The notes: generated by a model from the letters alone, not told the origin. Counted from the stretch's first letter, positions 18,096 to 26,974 are shown. The stretch is 64,000 nt of DNA from an uncultured Dehalococcoidia bacterium (GCA_958296385.1 OY282494.1:3158956-3222955), one strand, 5' to 3'. Made by a program: numbers and translations.

Positions 18096-18572
18096 ATGAT
18101 TGACACCGTTCTTGAATCCATCGCAGAGTCCTTGCGTCGTTATACGGCATTCCGGGCATGGTTCGCGGAAGTTCTGATAACGTTCTCCGTCCTCACGCTG
18201 GCGCGCCTCGGCGCCAAAGTATGGGACGGTATAATGCTGGACGACCTGACGCCGTGGGCAGCCTGGTGGACAGCCTACGACAGCATCGGTTCATTCGCCG
18301 ACGACTCGCTGGCTTTTGCAATAGCCGCCACCGCCATTGTTGAGGGAGGCAGTATGTTCCTGGCCAAAAAACGCATCGCCATAACACGAGAAGACGCCCT
18401 CGCAGAAGGGCGCAAGGAAGGCCGCGAAGAGGGCATTGAAATGGGCCGCGAAGAAGGCATCGAAGTGGGCCGCGAAGAAGGCCGCGCCGAGTCAGCAGCC
18501 ACCATCGCTGAATTGCGGGAACGCCTCCGCCGGGCTGAAAACGGGTCTGGCGAGCATAACGGCCACTCCTGA
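18096..18572 (+). CDS. Small membrane protein with EGR-repeat coiled-coil tail
   Basis: 158 residues. The N-terminal half has likely membrane helices (FAEVLITFSVLTLARLGAKV; SLAFAIAATAIVEGGSMFLA). The tail is built of repeated five-to-six-residue units, EGRKEGREEGIEMGREEGIE and so on, ending in a heptad stretch (ATIAELRERLRRAE). Such EGR/EGK repeats also end Rpn-type nucleases, but no nuclease domain is present here. It is divergent from the Mo-hydroxylase gene. The tail is copied in the next gene. Confidence 0.6.
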   Translation: MIDTVLESIAESLRRYTAFRAWFAEVLITFSVLTLARLGAKVWDGIMLDDLTPWAAWWTAYDSIGSFADDSLAFAIAATAIVEGGSMFLAKKRIAITREDALAEGRKEGREEGIEMGREEGIEVGREEGRAESAATIAELRERLRRAENGSGEHNGHS

Positions 18573-18603
18573 CCAGCACGGGCTGGTAAAGCAGGGAGGC
18601 GGT

Positions 18604-18840
18604 ATGTTTCTAGCCAGAAAGCTCATTGCCACAGCGCGCGAGGATGGACTCAAAGAGGGCCGCAGGATAGGCTACGAAGAAGGCTTTAGGATAGGCTATG
18701 CGGAAGGCCGCGAAAAGCTAGCTGCCGTCATCCAAGAATTGGCAGAAAGCCGGCCTGAGGCAGAACCTATCATCAGGGAGTTTCAGGAGCGCTTGCGCCA
18801 GTTGGACCGCAGGGCTGGCGGGCGTAACTGCCATTCCTGA
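18604..18840 (+). CDS. TM-less copy of the preceding coiled-coil tail
   Basis: 78 residues from the ATG at 18604, which follows GGGAGG by 6 bp. The start MFLARKLIATAREDGLKEG matches the internal MFLAKKRIAITREDALAEG of the gene just upstream, and even the preceding glycines are conserved in the DNA. It continues with RRIGYEEGFRIGYAEGRE and a heptad tail ending RNCHS against HNGHS upstream. It is therefore a partial tandem duplication that kept the coil and lost the membrane part. It could be a soluble partner or a decaying fragment. The good ribosome-binding site favours expression. Confidence 0.55.
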   Translation: MFLARKLIATAREDGLKEGRRIGYEEGFRIGYAEGREKLAAVIQELAESRPEAEPIIREFQERLRQLDRRAGGRNCHS

Positions 18841-18844
18841 CTGG

Positions 18845-19217
18845 TGTAGTGGGCGGTTTGATTTAGCAGTCCCCGGTTTTGGAGCAGTACCAGCAGGTTG
18901 TGTGGCGTCCCTACCGTGCTCATCCTTTAACTGATAACCGATTCCCGACGCCGCAACCCTCGGTTGTGCCGCTCCAACCGGAAGGTTGTCTTGAACCGCG
19001 CTGGCCCCGTGGCCAAATGGCGCAATCCCTAGACGCCGCCGCTGGCCATCCGGCTGAACCCGCCGCCGCAGAATACCGGCAGCTGCAACCGCAGCGCGCC
19101 GTGAGGGGTGGTGATGGTGCGGGCATGGAGGGCTGGTAGCCGTCTAGAGGCTGCTGCAACGGCTGTTGTAACCGGATGGGGGTTTGCTGCTCCGGCCGGG
19201 TTGCCAAATTGTAAAGC
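18845..19217 (-). mobile_element. Internally deleted, inverted remnant of the neighbouring IS
   Basis: Read on the minus strand, this stretch matches the start of the intact IS transposase (TRPEQQTPIRLQQPLQQPLDG against TRLEQQLPVRLQRSLQQALDD, then ARTITTPHGALRLQLPVF against ARTITTSYGAIRLRMPVF). It then jumps directly to the IS 3' end (FKTTFRLERHNR, then LLVLLQNRGLLNQT). About 590 bp of the middle are missing. Several stops interrupt it and the terminal repeats are lost. It lies head to head with the intact element. Confidence 0.75.
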
Positions 19218-19232
19218 GGGCCTATGTCGACC

Positions 19233-19241
19233 CCTACCCGT
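19233..19241. repeat. Left target-site duplication of the IS
   Basis: CCTACCCGT directly precedes the left terminal repeat and is found again at 20317-20325 directly after the right terminal repeat. A 9-bp duplication of this kind is a direct trace of insertion. Confidence 0.8.
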
Positions 19242-19269
19242 GGTAGCGTTCCGTTTTAGGTGGTTGGTT
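19242..19269 (+). repeat. Left terminal inverted repeat
   Basis: Begins GGTAGCGTTCCGTTTTAGG and runs into GTGGTTGGTT. It matches the reverse complement of the right end at most positions. The transposase ATG lies 50 bp inside. Confidence 0.8.
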
Positions 19270-19319
19270 GTAGGATGGGTGCAAATGCCTGGCCTGAAGT
19301 CGGCAGGAGGGGAGTTGCT

Positions 19320-20302
19320 ATGGGATTGCTTTACGATTTGGAAACCCGGTTGGAGCAGCAGCTGCCCGTCCGGTTGCAGCGGTCGTTGCAGCAGGCTTTG
19401 GACGACTACCAGTCGCTCTGCCCGGACTGCGGGTTGGCGATGCACCGGCATCACTGGTACGCCCGTACCATCACCACCAGCTACGGGGCAATTCGGTTGC
19501 GGATGCCGGTGTTCCGCTGTGGCGGGTGCCGCCGGATGGCCAGCGGCGCCGACCTGCTGGGCGAAGATGAGCGTTATCAAAGGTACTCAAAAAAACCCGG
19601 AACTTAGCCATCAAACTGGCGGCGCAGGGGTTGAGTTACGCCCAGAGCGGCCAGTGGTTCGGGTTCGCCAAAAGCACCCTGTGCCGGTGGTTGCGACGGG
19701 AGCCGGTAGCACAGCCGGAGCTGCGGGGGCGGGTGTTGGAGCTGGACGGATTATGGACCAGAACGCGGGCAGGAGCCACGGAATTGAAGGTAATCCGAGA
19801 TGAAAACGGCGTGGCTCTGGGGGCGTTTGGCAGCTGGGAAAATGTGATTGACCAGGCTTGGCAACAGGGAGCAATCCAGCCGACGCACCTGGTGAGCGAC
19901 GGGGATAGGGCCATTGCAGAGGGCATCCAAATGGTCTATGGCCGGCAGGCGCCGCATCAACTTTGCCACTTCCACCTGCTGCGGGAATACCGGCGGAACA
20001 TCGGGGCGGACGGTTGGTGGGCGGCGCGGCGACTGCTGGCGTCGTCTGGCCTGGCGGAGGCCAAGTTTCACGCGGCGCGGGTGATAGCGTTGACCGGAGG
20101 ACAGGGGACGTACTGGTGTCGGAAAGCCCTGCGGGAGGGGCTGCGTCATTTGGACACGGGGCAGTCCCGCTTCAAGACAACCTCACGTTTGGAACGGCAC
20201 AACCGGGAACTGCGACGTCGGGAAAAGATGGGCACCGTATGGACACCCCACAACCTGCTGGCACTGCTCCAAAACCGGGGACTCATAAACCAAACCACCT
20301 AA
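19320..20302 (+). CDS. IS transposase made by -1 programmed frameshifting
   Basis: The first frame runs from ATG 19320 (CAGGAGG 10 bp upstream) to a stop at 19605-19607. It encodes a Cys-rich N-terminus (CPDCGLAMHRHHWYARTI, then FRCGGCRRMAS). At 19589-19595 seven A residues lie in the A AAA AAA phase. Slipping back one base there continues into LAIKLAAQGLSYAQSGQWFG and the catalytic core: D in LELDGLWTRT, D in HLVSDGDRAI and E in RLERHNREL. The joined protein is about 328 residues. The final stop TAA lies inside the right terminal repeat. A low frameshift rate would limit transposition. Confidence 0.8.
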
Positions 20303-20316
20303 TACGAAACGCTACC
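20289..20316 (-). repeat. Right terminal inverted repeat
   Basis: Reads GGTAGCGTTTCGTATTAGG then TGGTTTGGT on the minus strand, matching the left repeat. The transposase stop codon is within it. Confidence 0.8.
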
Positions 20317-20325
20317 CCTACCCGT
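20317..20325. repeat. Right target-site duplication of the IS
   Basis: CCTACCCGT, identical to 19233-19241. Confidence 0.8.
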
Positions 20326-20414
20326 TGGCGTGTGGCGTTTCGTTGGGTTTGCCGTTAGAATTGTAGGCCCGGTTGGTTTGCTGGCCGGGAAACTTGAGGA
20401 GGAATGAATCCGCG

Positions 20415-22694
20415 ATGAGTAACATCGACTCCACGCCGGAATTTGTGCGGGATACTTACCGCAAGATGGACGAGAAGCTCCGGCAGGTGCGGGAACGGCT
20501 GAATCGTCCGCTTACTATGGCCGAAAAGCTGCTGCTTTCCCATCTGGATGACGTGGCCGAGGCTGACTTGCGCCCCGGCGACAGCTACATCAACCTGCGC
20601 CCCGACCGGGTGGCCCACCAGGACGTTACCGGCCAGATGGCTATTTTGCAGTTTATGCAGTCGGGCCGCAGCCGCGTTGCCGTGCCTACTACCGTCCACT
20701 GCGACCACCTGATCCAGGCCCGCGTGGGCGCGTCCTCCGACTTGCAGGACGCCCTGAACGAGAGCAACGAGGTTTATCAGTTCCTGGAATCGGCCTGCCG
20801 ACGCTACGGCATGGGTTTCTGGCGCCCCGGTTCCGGCATCATCCACCAGGTGGTGCTGGAGAAGTACGCTTTCCCCGGCGCGCTAATTATCGGCACCGAC
20901 TCGCACACCGTGAACGGCGGCGGGCTCGGCTCGCTGGCCATCGGTGTCGGCGGCGCCGACGCTGCGGACGTGATGGCCGGCCTGCCCTGGGAAGTGCGCT
21001 ATCCCCAGATTATCGGCGTCAAACTCACCGGCTCCATGAACGGCTGGACGGCCCCCAAGGACGTCATCATCAAGCTGGCCTACGAGCTTACCGTTTCCGG
21101 CGGCACCAACTCCATCATTGAATACTTCGGCCCCGGCGCCGCATCCATATCGGCTACCGGCAAGGGCACCATCTGCAACATGGGCGCCGAGTTGGGCGCC
21201 ACCGGCGACGTGTTCCCCTGGGACGAGCGGATGGCTACCTATCTGCGCGCCACCGGCCGGGGCGAGCTGGCTGAAATCGCCGCCGAATACGTCCACCTGC
21301 TCACCAGCGACCCGGAGGTGGAGCAGAACCCGGAGCAATACTACGACCGGCTGGTCGAGATTGACCTGTCCACTTTGGAACCGCACATCACCGGCCCCCA
21401 TTCCCCGGACCGGGCGCGTCCCATCTCCCAGCTGGCCGCCGAGGTTGAGCGGGAGGGGTTCCCGGAGGCGGTGTCGGTGGCATTGGTGGGCAGCTGCACC
21501 AACTCATCTTACGAGGATATGGAACGCTGCGCCGACGTGGCCCGGCAGGCCGCCGCCCGTGGCATCTCCGCCGCCTCCGGACTGCTGGTTACCCCCGGCT
21601 CCGAGCAGGTGCGGGCCACCATCGAGCGGGACGGGCAGGCCGCCGCGCTTGAGGCCGTCGGCGGAACCGTGCTGGCCAACGCCTGCGGCCCCTGCATCGG
21701 GCAGTGGAACCGCCCGGAGGCCCGCGGCACCGACAACAGCATCGTAACGTCGTACAACCGCAACTTCCCCAGCCGCAACGACGGCAACGCCGGCACGATG
21801 AACTTCATCGCCAGCCCCGAAGTGGCCGTGGCGATGAGCCTGGGCGGCCGCCTGTCTTTCAACCCGCTGACCGACCCGCTGGTGGACGCCGACGGCAACG
21901 AGTTTATGCTGCAACCGCCGTCGCAAGCCCCCGAAGTGCCGCCCAACGGGTTTGACCCGGGCGCCGACCTGTACATTGACCCTCCGGACGACGGCGGCGA
22001 CGTTGACGTGCGCGTTGACCCCGCCAGCAACCGCTTGCAAGTGCTGGATCCGTGGGACTCGTGGGACGGCAACGACTTTGAGGACGTCCCCATTCTGGTC
22101 AAGACGCAGGGCAAGACGACTACCGACCACATCTCGCCCGCCGGCCCGTGGCTCCGGTTCCGGGGCCATCTGAACAACCTTAGCGACAATATGTTCCTGG
22201 GCGCCAGCAACGCCTACACCGATGACAACGGCACCGGCAAGAACCAGCTGTCCGGCGAGGAAATCGCCCCGATTCCGGAGATTGCCCGCGCCTACAAAGC
22301 GCAAGGGCTGCGCTGGGTTGCCATCGGCGATGAGAACTACGGCGAGGGTTCCAGCCGGGAACACGCTGCGATGTCGCCCCGGATGCTGGGCGCCGCCGCC
22401 ATCATCACCCGCAGCTTCGCCCGCATCCACGAGTCAAACCTCAAAAAGCAGGGACTATTGCCCCTCACCTTTGAGGACCCGGCCGACTGGGAGCGCATAC
22501 TGGACGACGACCGGATGAGCCTGGTCGGGCTGAGCGAACTCACCCCCGGCCGGCCGGTGCAAGCCGTCCTGAAGCACGCCGACGGCAGCGAGGAAACCAT
22601 CAACCTGCGCCACACGCTGAACGACACGCAGATTGAATGGTTCAAGGCCGGCAGCGCAATGAACTACATGAAGCAGCTCGAGGAGGGCGGCTAA
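20415..22694 (+). CDS. Aconitate hydratase, mitochondrial-type
   Basis: 759 residues. It interconverts citrate and isocitrate in the TCA cycle with a 4Fe-4S cluster. The three cluster cysteines are visible in VGSCTNSS and ANACGPCIGQW. Substrate and active-site landmarks are TDSHTVNGGGLGSLAIGVGG, YNRNFPSRNDGN and GEGSSREHAAMSPR in the swivelling C-terminal domain. The length and motif forms match the mitochondrial type rather than the 890-residue AcnA. The ATG at 20415 is preceded by GAGGAGGA, 11 bp away. A TAGAAT -10-like element lies at 20356-20361, just beyond the IS, so the IS insertion lies immediately before its promoter. Confidence 0.95.
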   Translation: MSNIDSTPEFVRDTYRKMDEKLRQVRERLNRPLTMAEKLLLSHLDDVAEADLRPGDSYINLRPDRVAHQDVTGQMAILQFMQSGRSRVAVPTTVHCDHLIQARVGASSDLQDALNESNEVYQFLESACRRYGMGFWRPGSGIIHQVVLEKYAFPGALIIGTDSHTVNGGGLGSLAIGVGGADAADVMAGLPWEVRYPQIIGVKLTGSMNGWTAPKDVIIKLAYELTVSGGTNSIIEYFGPGAASISATGKGTICNMGAELGATGDVFPWDERMATYLRATGRGELAEIAAEYVHLLTSDPEVEQNPEQYYDRLVEIDLSTLEPHITGPHSPDRARPISQLAAEVEREGFPEAVSVALVGSCTNSSYEDMERCADVARQAAARGISAASGLLVTPGSEQVRATIERDGQAAALEAVGGTVLANACGPCIGQWNRPEARGTDNSIVTSYNRNFPSRNDGNAGTMNFIASPEVAVAMSLGGRLSFNPLTDPLVDADGNEFMLQPPSQAPEVPPNGFDPGADLYIDPPDDGGDVDVRVDPASNRLQVLDPWDSWDGNDFEDVPILVKTQGKTTTDHISPAGPWLRFRGHLNNLSDNMFLGASNAYTDDNGTGKNQLSGEEIAPIPEIARAYKAQGLRWVAIGDENYGEGSSREHAAMSPRMLGAAAIITRSFARIHESNLKKQGLLPLTFEDPADWERILDDDRMSLVGLSELTPGRPVQAVLKHADGSEETINLRHTLNDTQIEWFKAGSAMNYMKQLEEGG

Positions 22695-22791
22695 CGTCCA
22701 CCGGCGCGCGCGCCCGGCGATGAGGCGGTGAGCGATTGCGCTAATGCGGGGGCGGCCTACGGGTTGCCCCTGCTGTCGTTATGGGCGGCGG

Positions 22792-24537
22792 TTATGCCCC
22801 GGCCATCTGGTGCAGTTGGGCGGACAGTACCGGGATTAGCTGCTCCAGCTGTTCCCGCCGGGTTTCTCCCATCAGGCAGATTTGCAGCCAGTTGTGGTCG
22901 CGCAGGTAGCCGCTGGCGTAGGACGTGTAGAATCCGTGGGTTTCCAGTGCCCGGCCCAGTTCGCCGGCGTCCGGCTGGCCCGGCGGCAGCGCGATGGTGG
23001 TTACCGCCCCTATGCTTTCGGACTCGGCGGCTACCAGCTCCAGTCCCAACGCCCGCAGCCGCTCCCGAACCCAGCGGCCATCGGCGTCAATTTGCCGCAG
23101 CAGCGCATCCGACTGGCGTTGCAGGCCGGCGTCCAGGGCGGCCAGCAGGTTGGAGGACAGGGTGAACGGCACGGCCCCCGATTCGTGGTCCTGGCAGTGC
23201 AAGCCCAGGTCAAGGTAGCGGGGCAGTCGCTGGTCGGGCTGCGGACGCTCGGAGCAGAACACCAGGCCCAGGCCGGGGTAGGCGGCCAGCCCCTTGCCGC
23301 TGGCGGCGCTGGCCAGCCACACGCCGCTAAGGTCAACCGGCGTCACCCCCAGGCTGCTGATGCAGTCCAGGGCCAGCCGCGCGTCGTGCCGCTGGCAGAT
23401 GGCCTTGAGGCGGGCTAAATCCGCCAACGCCCCGGTGGACGTTTCGCAATGCACCGTCCACAGCCAGCCGCCGGGATTATCCGCCAATGCCGCCGCAATG
23501 CGGTCGTAGTCCAGCGGCGTCCCCCATTCCTGCCGCAGGGCGGTAAAGCGCTGGCCGGTGCGGTTGGCGTGGTCAATCAGCCGGTTGCCGAATTCGCCGG
23601 CGGCTACGATGACTCCGGGGCCGTCCAGCCGGGAGAGCTGGGCCGCCACCACGTCGTTGGCCAGCGTGCCGGAACCCACCATCACCGCCACGTGGTTGGC
23701 GCCGGTAAGCCGGCGCAGGTTGTGACGCACCCGCAGCATCAGGGCGCCAAATTCGGGGGAACGGTGCGACAGGGGAGGCCGCCGGAACGTGTCCACTACG
23801 GCGCCGGGCATGGCCACCGGGCCGGGGGTCAGGATAACCGGCTCGCCGGGCGGCGCGGCTACCGCATCGTGGAACTGGCCGGCGAACTCCACGCCCACGT
23901 TGCCTACCGGACGGTACATCGGCTGGTAGGGCGCATCGGCATCGCCCACCACCGGGCCAAAGGGAATAAAACCGATGTGGCGGTAGAGGGCCTGCTGGGA
24001 CACGCGTCCCGACATTACCACGTACTCGTAGCCACCGTCCCGGCAGAAACGGGCCATCATCGTCAGCAGCCCTTGCAGCACACGGGTGCGGCGCATATCG
24101 GGCCGCACCGCCAGCAGGCGCACCTCGCACAGCGAAGCGCCCTCAGCCTGGGGCAGATGCTCCTCCAGCCGGCCCAGCTTTTCGTCCAGCGAGAACGGCC
24201 GGCGGTCGCGGACGCAAATCATGCCCACCAATTGGTCAGCGCGCCGGCAGATGAAGTAGATGTTCTCCCGGTGGAAACGGTCAATCAGGGCGCGGTCGGG
24301 GTTGGACGGATGCTGCGGCACCTCCTCGACGAAAGAGGCGTAGTTGAGCCGGTAGATTTCGTCAAACTCCCAATCCTGGTCGGCGCGCTTGAACACCAGC
24401 TCCGGGCCGCCCGCCCCGTTGCGGCCCGGCCCGGCGTGGGCCGACTGGCCGTTCTCAGACGGGCCGCTGCCGTTGACACGGGCCGCAGCGTAAGCTCCGG
24501 ATGCCGTGGCCTGAATCTGTCTTGTCGAGTCGGTCAT
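22792..24537 (-). CDS. Fusion of GNAT acetyltransferase and class V aminotransferase
   Basis: 581 residues from ATG 24537. After a low-complexity 45-residue lead, residues of about 50-210 form a GNAT-like domain (FDEIYRLNYASFVEEVPQHP, VGMICVRDRRPFSLDEKL, EVRLLAVRPDMRRTRVLQG). From about 235 to the end there is a PLP-dependent class V fold: ILTPGPVAMPGAV, HRSPEFGALM, MVGSGTLANDVVAAQ, DCISSLGVTPVDLSG and the lysine in SAASGKGLAAYPG. The latter half resembles alanine-glyoxylate or serine-pyruvate transaminases. The acceptor and amino donor are unknown. The gene is convergent with aconitase. One open frame with no stop argues against an assembly artefact. Confidence 0.85.
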   Translation of the reverse strand: MTDSTRQIQATASGAYAAARVNGSGPSENGQSAHAGPGRNGAGGPELVFKRADQDWEFDEIYRLNYASFVEEVPQHPSNPDRALIDRFHRENIYFICRRADQLVGMICVRDRRPFSLDEKLGRLEEHLPQAEGASLCEVRLLAVRPDMRRTRVLQGLLTMMARFCRDGGYEYVVMSGRVSQQALYRHIGFIPFGPVVGDADAPYQPMYRPVGNVGVEFAGQFHDAVAAPPGEPVILTPGPVAMPGAVVDTFRRPPLSHRSPEFGALMLRVRHNLRRLTGANHVAVMVGSGTLANDVVAAQLSRLDGPGVIVAAGEFGNRLIDHANRTGQRFTALRQEWGTPLDYDRIAAALADNPGGWLWTVHCETSTGALADLARLKAICQRHDARLALDCISSLGVTPVDLSGVWLASAASGKGLAAYPGLGLVFCSERPQPDQRLPRYLDLGLHCQDHESGAVPFTLSSNLLAALDAGLQRQSDALLRQIDADGRWVRERLRALGLELVAAESESIGAVTTIALPPGQPDAGELGRALETHGFYTSYASGYLRDHNWLQICLMGETRREQLEQLIPVLSAQLHQMAGA

Positions 24538-24800
24538 AAGCGATTCAGCTGTGGCCGGTGAACCGGCGTGGCGGGGGCCCGCCAAACGGCAGCCCCGCGT
24601 CGCCAGCCTCCCGGCAGCAGTCAACCCCGCAAGTGCGCCCCTATACTAACCCAATCGTATTGCCAATGACGTAGAATCCGCAACCATATTTACCATAATA
24701 TGAGAAAATTGCGAAACTGCCCGGACAAGGCAGCGTTTGGCAATCGTTTCACGATTGGGACGATGCGCAGCGGACGATGCACGCCGCAGGCCGGTTGGGA

Positions 24801-24806
24801 TATAAT
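24801..24806 (+). promoter_or_regulatory. -10 promoter element before the VOC gene
   Basis: A perfect TATAAT lies 55 bp upstream of the ATG at 24862 in the only intergenic space before that gene. The -35 region is weak (GATGCA-like), so this is a -10-driven promoter if real. Confidence 0.45.
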
Positions 24807-24861
24807 GCGGGTAACGGCAGGGTTCCGCCGTTGGAACCGACTTTCGCAAGGAGGCACAGTT

Positions 24862-25356
24862 ATGGCCCACACTCCCAAGCAGCTCGGCCACCTGGTTATC
24901 AAGGTGCGCGACATCGAGCGCAGCGTCGATTTTTACACCAACGTCCTGGGGCTTACCGTGATGACCGGGCGGCCCGGCGGCATGACTTTCCTTTCCGCCG
25001 ACACCACCATGTCCCACGAGCTGGCCCTGGTGCCCCTGGGCATGGACGCTCCCGGCCCCGAGGACCGCCGCGTCGGGATGGCCCACATGGCCTGGCAGAT
25101 GAACTCTTTCCGCGACCTGAAAGAACTCTACCAGCGCTGCAAGGACCACGGCGTCCGCTTCAAGCGCCTCGGCGACCACGGCATCTCCATGGGCGTGTAC
25201 ATCTACGACCCGGACGACAACGAAATCGAGATTTACTACGAGTCCCCGGAGACCGAATGGGGCAACCGGGAAGGTTTCCTCTTTGAGGGCAACTTCCCCT
25301 GGCAGCTTGACCCCATCGAGGAGCGCGAGCCGGCCGCCGTCGGCGACGACGACTAG
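24862..25356 (+). CDS. VOC family protein, extradiol dioxygenase/glyoxalase-like
   Basis: 164 residues. The start at 24862 follows AAGGAGG by 7 bp. The vicinal-oxygen-chelate fold is seen as QLGHLVIKVRDIERSVDFYT at the start, HMAWQMNSFRDLKELYQRC in the middle and YDPDDNEIEIYYE near the end. Metal ligands would be the His of GHL, the His of AHMAW and the Glu of IEIYYE. The ring-cleavage dioxygenase-like pattern is stronger than that of glyoxalase I, but the substrate cannot be told. A hairpin follows the stop. Confidence 0.85.
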   Translation: MAHTPKQLGHLVIKVRDIERSVDFYTNVLGLTVMTGRPGGMTFLSADTTMSHELALVPLGMDAPGPEDRRVGMAHMAWQMNSFRDLKELYQRCKDHGVRFKRLGDHGISMGVYIYDPDDNEIEIYYESPETEWGNREGFLFEGNFPWQLDPIEEREPAAVGDDD

Positions 25357-25364
25357 ACGGACAG

Positions 25365-25400
25365 GGCGGCAGGGGTGAATAATCATCCGCCTCTGCCGCC
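25365..25400 (+). terminator. Hairpin after the VOC gene
   Basis: GGCGGCAGGGG at 25365-25375 can pair with CCTCTGCCGCC at 25390-25400 with one mismatch. There is no long T-run, so it is a weak or factor-assisted terminator before nadB. Confidence 0.4.
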
Positions 25401-25426
25401 GCACTTTACGCCCGGCGCCAATTCAC

Positions 25427-26974
25427 TTGACCGCTCCGCGTTACGACTACGTCATCATCGGCAACGGCATTGCCGGGCTGAATACGGCGCTGCTGGCGGC
25501 GGCCCACGGCGCCGTGCTGGTGATTACCAAAGGCCGCATTGACGACTGCAACAGCCGTTACGCGCAAGGCGGCATTGCCGCCGCCGTCGGCCCCGGCGAT
25601 TCGGCCACGCTGCATCAGCAGGATACGCTGGACGCCGGCGCCGGCCTTTGCGATCCGGACGCCGTAGCCGTACTCACGGGCCAGGGCCCGGACAGCATCG
25701 CCAGCCTCATCCGGTGGGGCGTGCCTTTTGACACCATCCACGGCGAAATCGCCCTGGGCCGGGAGGGCGCGCACAGCCTCCCCCGCATCCTGCACGCCGG
25801 CGGCGATGCCACCGGCCAGCACATCGAGGACACCCTGGCCCGGCGCGTGCGCGCCACCGCCGGCATCACCGTGCTGGAATACACCCACGCCATCCGCATC
25901 TGCGTTGAGGATGGCGCCGTGTCCGGGGTGGAAACGTTCCGCGACGGCAAGACGCAAACCTTTCGGAGCGACGTAGTGGTCGTCAGCTCCGGCGGTGCCG
26001 GCCAACTGTACCGCTACACCACCAACCCCGCCGTCGCTACCGGGGACGGCGTTGCGCTGGCGTATCAGGCCGGCGCCGCCGTGATGGACATGGAGTTTTA
26101 CCAGTTTCACCCCACCGCGCTGTGGCTGGAGGGCGCGCCGACGTTTCTGCTGTCCGAGGCGATGCGCGGCGAGGGGGCCATCCTGCGCAACGCCGCCGGC
26201 CGGCCGTTTATGGCCGACTACCACCCGATGGCCGACCTGGCCCCCCGGGACGTGGTAGCGCGGGCCATCGCCGCCGAAATGGAGCAGTCCGACGGCGCTC
26301 CGGCCCTGCTGGACATATCGCATCTGCCCGCCGCCAGCAGCGCCGGGCGGTTCCCCACCATCTACGCCCAATGCCTGGAGTACGGCGTGGACGTCACCCG
26401 CCAGCCCATCCCGGTAGCGCCGGCGGCCCACTACATGATGGGCGGCGTCCGCATTGACACGTGGGGGCGCACCGGCGTGCCGGGGCTGTACGCCTGCGGC
26501 GAGGCGGCGTGTTCGGCGGTGCACGGCGCCAACCGCCTGGCCAGCAACTCCCTGCTGGATACGGTGGTATTCTCCCAACGGCTGGTCGCGGCCACGCGGG
26601 GCGCTGCGCCGGAGTACGAACCCGCCGGCGACGACGCGCCCAACCTACGCGCCACGCTGCCCGACCGGGCCATGGTCTGCGCCTCAATCCCGGAGCGCAG
26701 CCGGGAGAACCTGCAAAGCCTGCTGTGGCGCAACGCCGGCATCACCCGCAACGGAACGCGCCTGCTGCTGTCCGCCCGCATCCTCAACCTCTGGCAGCGC
26801 ACCCTGCCCCCGCCGCAAAAAGCCGCCGACTACGAACTGCGCAACATGATAACCGTCGCCAGACTGATTGTAGAATCAGCCCTGGCCCGCCGGGAAAGCC
26901 GGGGCGCCCACTACCGTTCCGATTTTCCCGACACGTCGGACGAATGGCAGCGGCACATAGTCCTCGGCGGATAG
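25427..26974 (+). CDS. nadB: L-aspartate oxidase
   Basis: 515 residues, a flavoprotein that makes iminoaspartate from aspartate for NAD synthesis. The FAD-binding start is YDYVIIGNGIAGLNTALLAA. The family signature NSRYAQGGIAAAVGP, the active-site EFYQFHPTALWLEG, the SEAMRGEGAIL loop and HGANRLASNSLLDTVVFS are all present. A short helical C-terminal domain follows, as expected for NadB rather than fumarate reductase. The start is TTG at 25427, with no better ATG. NadA and NadC are not in the window, so the gene is not in a nad operon. The next gene, asd, is convergent. Confidence 0.93.
   Translation: MTAPRYDYVIIGNGIAGLNTALLAAAHGAVLVITKGRIDDCNSRYAQGGIAAAVGPGDSATLHQQDTLDAGAGLCDPDAVAVLTGQGPDSIASLIRWGVPFDTIHGEIALGREGAHSLPRILHAGGDATGQHIEDTLARRVRATAGITVLEYTHAIRICVEDGAVSGVETFRDGKTQTFRSDVVVVSSGGAGQLYRYTTNPAVATGDGVALAYQAGAAVMDMEFYQFHPTALWLEGAPTFLLSEAMRGEGAILRNAAGRPFMADYHPMADLAPRDVVARAIAAEMEQSDGAPALLDISHLPAASSAGRFPTIYAQCLEYGVDVTRQPIPVAPAAHYMMGGVRIDTWGRTGVPGLYACGEAACSAVHGANRLASNSLLDTVVFSQRLVAATRGAAPEYEPAGDDAPNLRATLPDRAMVCASIPERSRENLQSLLWRNAGITRNGTRLLLSARILNLWQRTLPPPQKAADYELRNMITVARLIVESALARRESRGAHYRSDFPDTSDEWQRHIVLGG

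Larger units (their letters stand above)
19242..20316 (+). mobile_element. Complete insertion sequence, about 1.07 kb, with frameshifted DDE transposase
   Basis: The element is bounded by imperfect inverted repeats of about 28 bp (19242-19269 and 20289-20316, both beginning GGTAGCGTT when read inward) and flanked by a 9-bp direct repeat. It encodes one transposase in two overlapping frames. The family is not certain: the N-terminal zinc-ribbon-like part and the DDE core with a late LERHNRELRRR place it among DDE elements related to the IS256/ISKra4/ISLre2 types. Intact ends and frames suggest recent activity. An older deleted copy lies beside it. Confidence 0.85.

Noticed and set aside
17926..18159. 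N-terminal extension of the Mo-hydroxylase
   Set aside because: It is not protein-like, overlaps the divergent coil gene, and a good start lies at 17925.
22695..22791. Small frame between aconitase and the fusion gene
   Set aside because: It extends into the antisense of the fusion gene and has no ribosome-binding site or domain.
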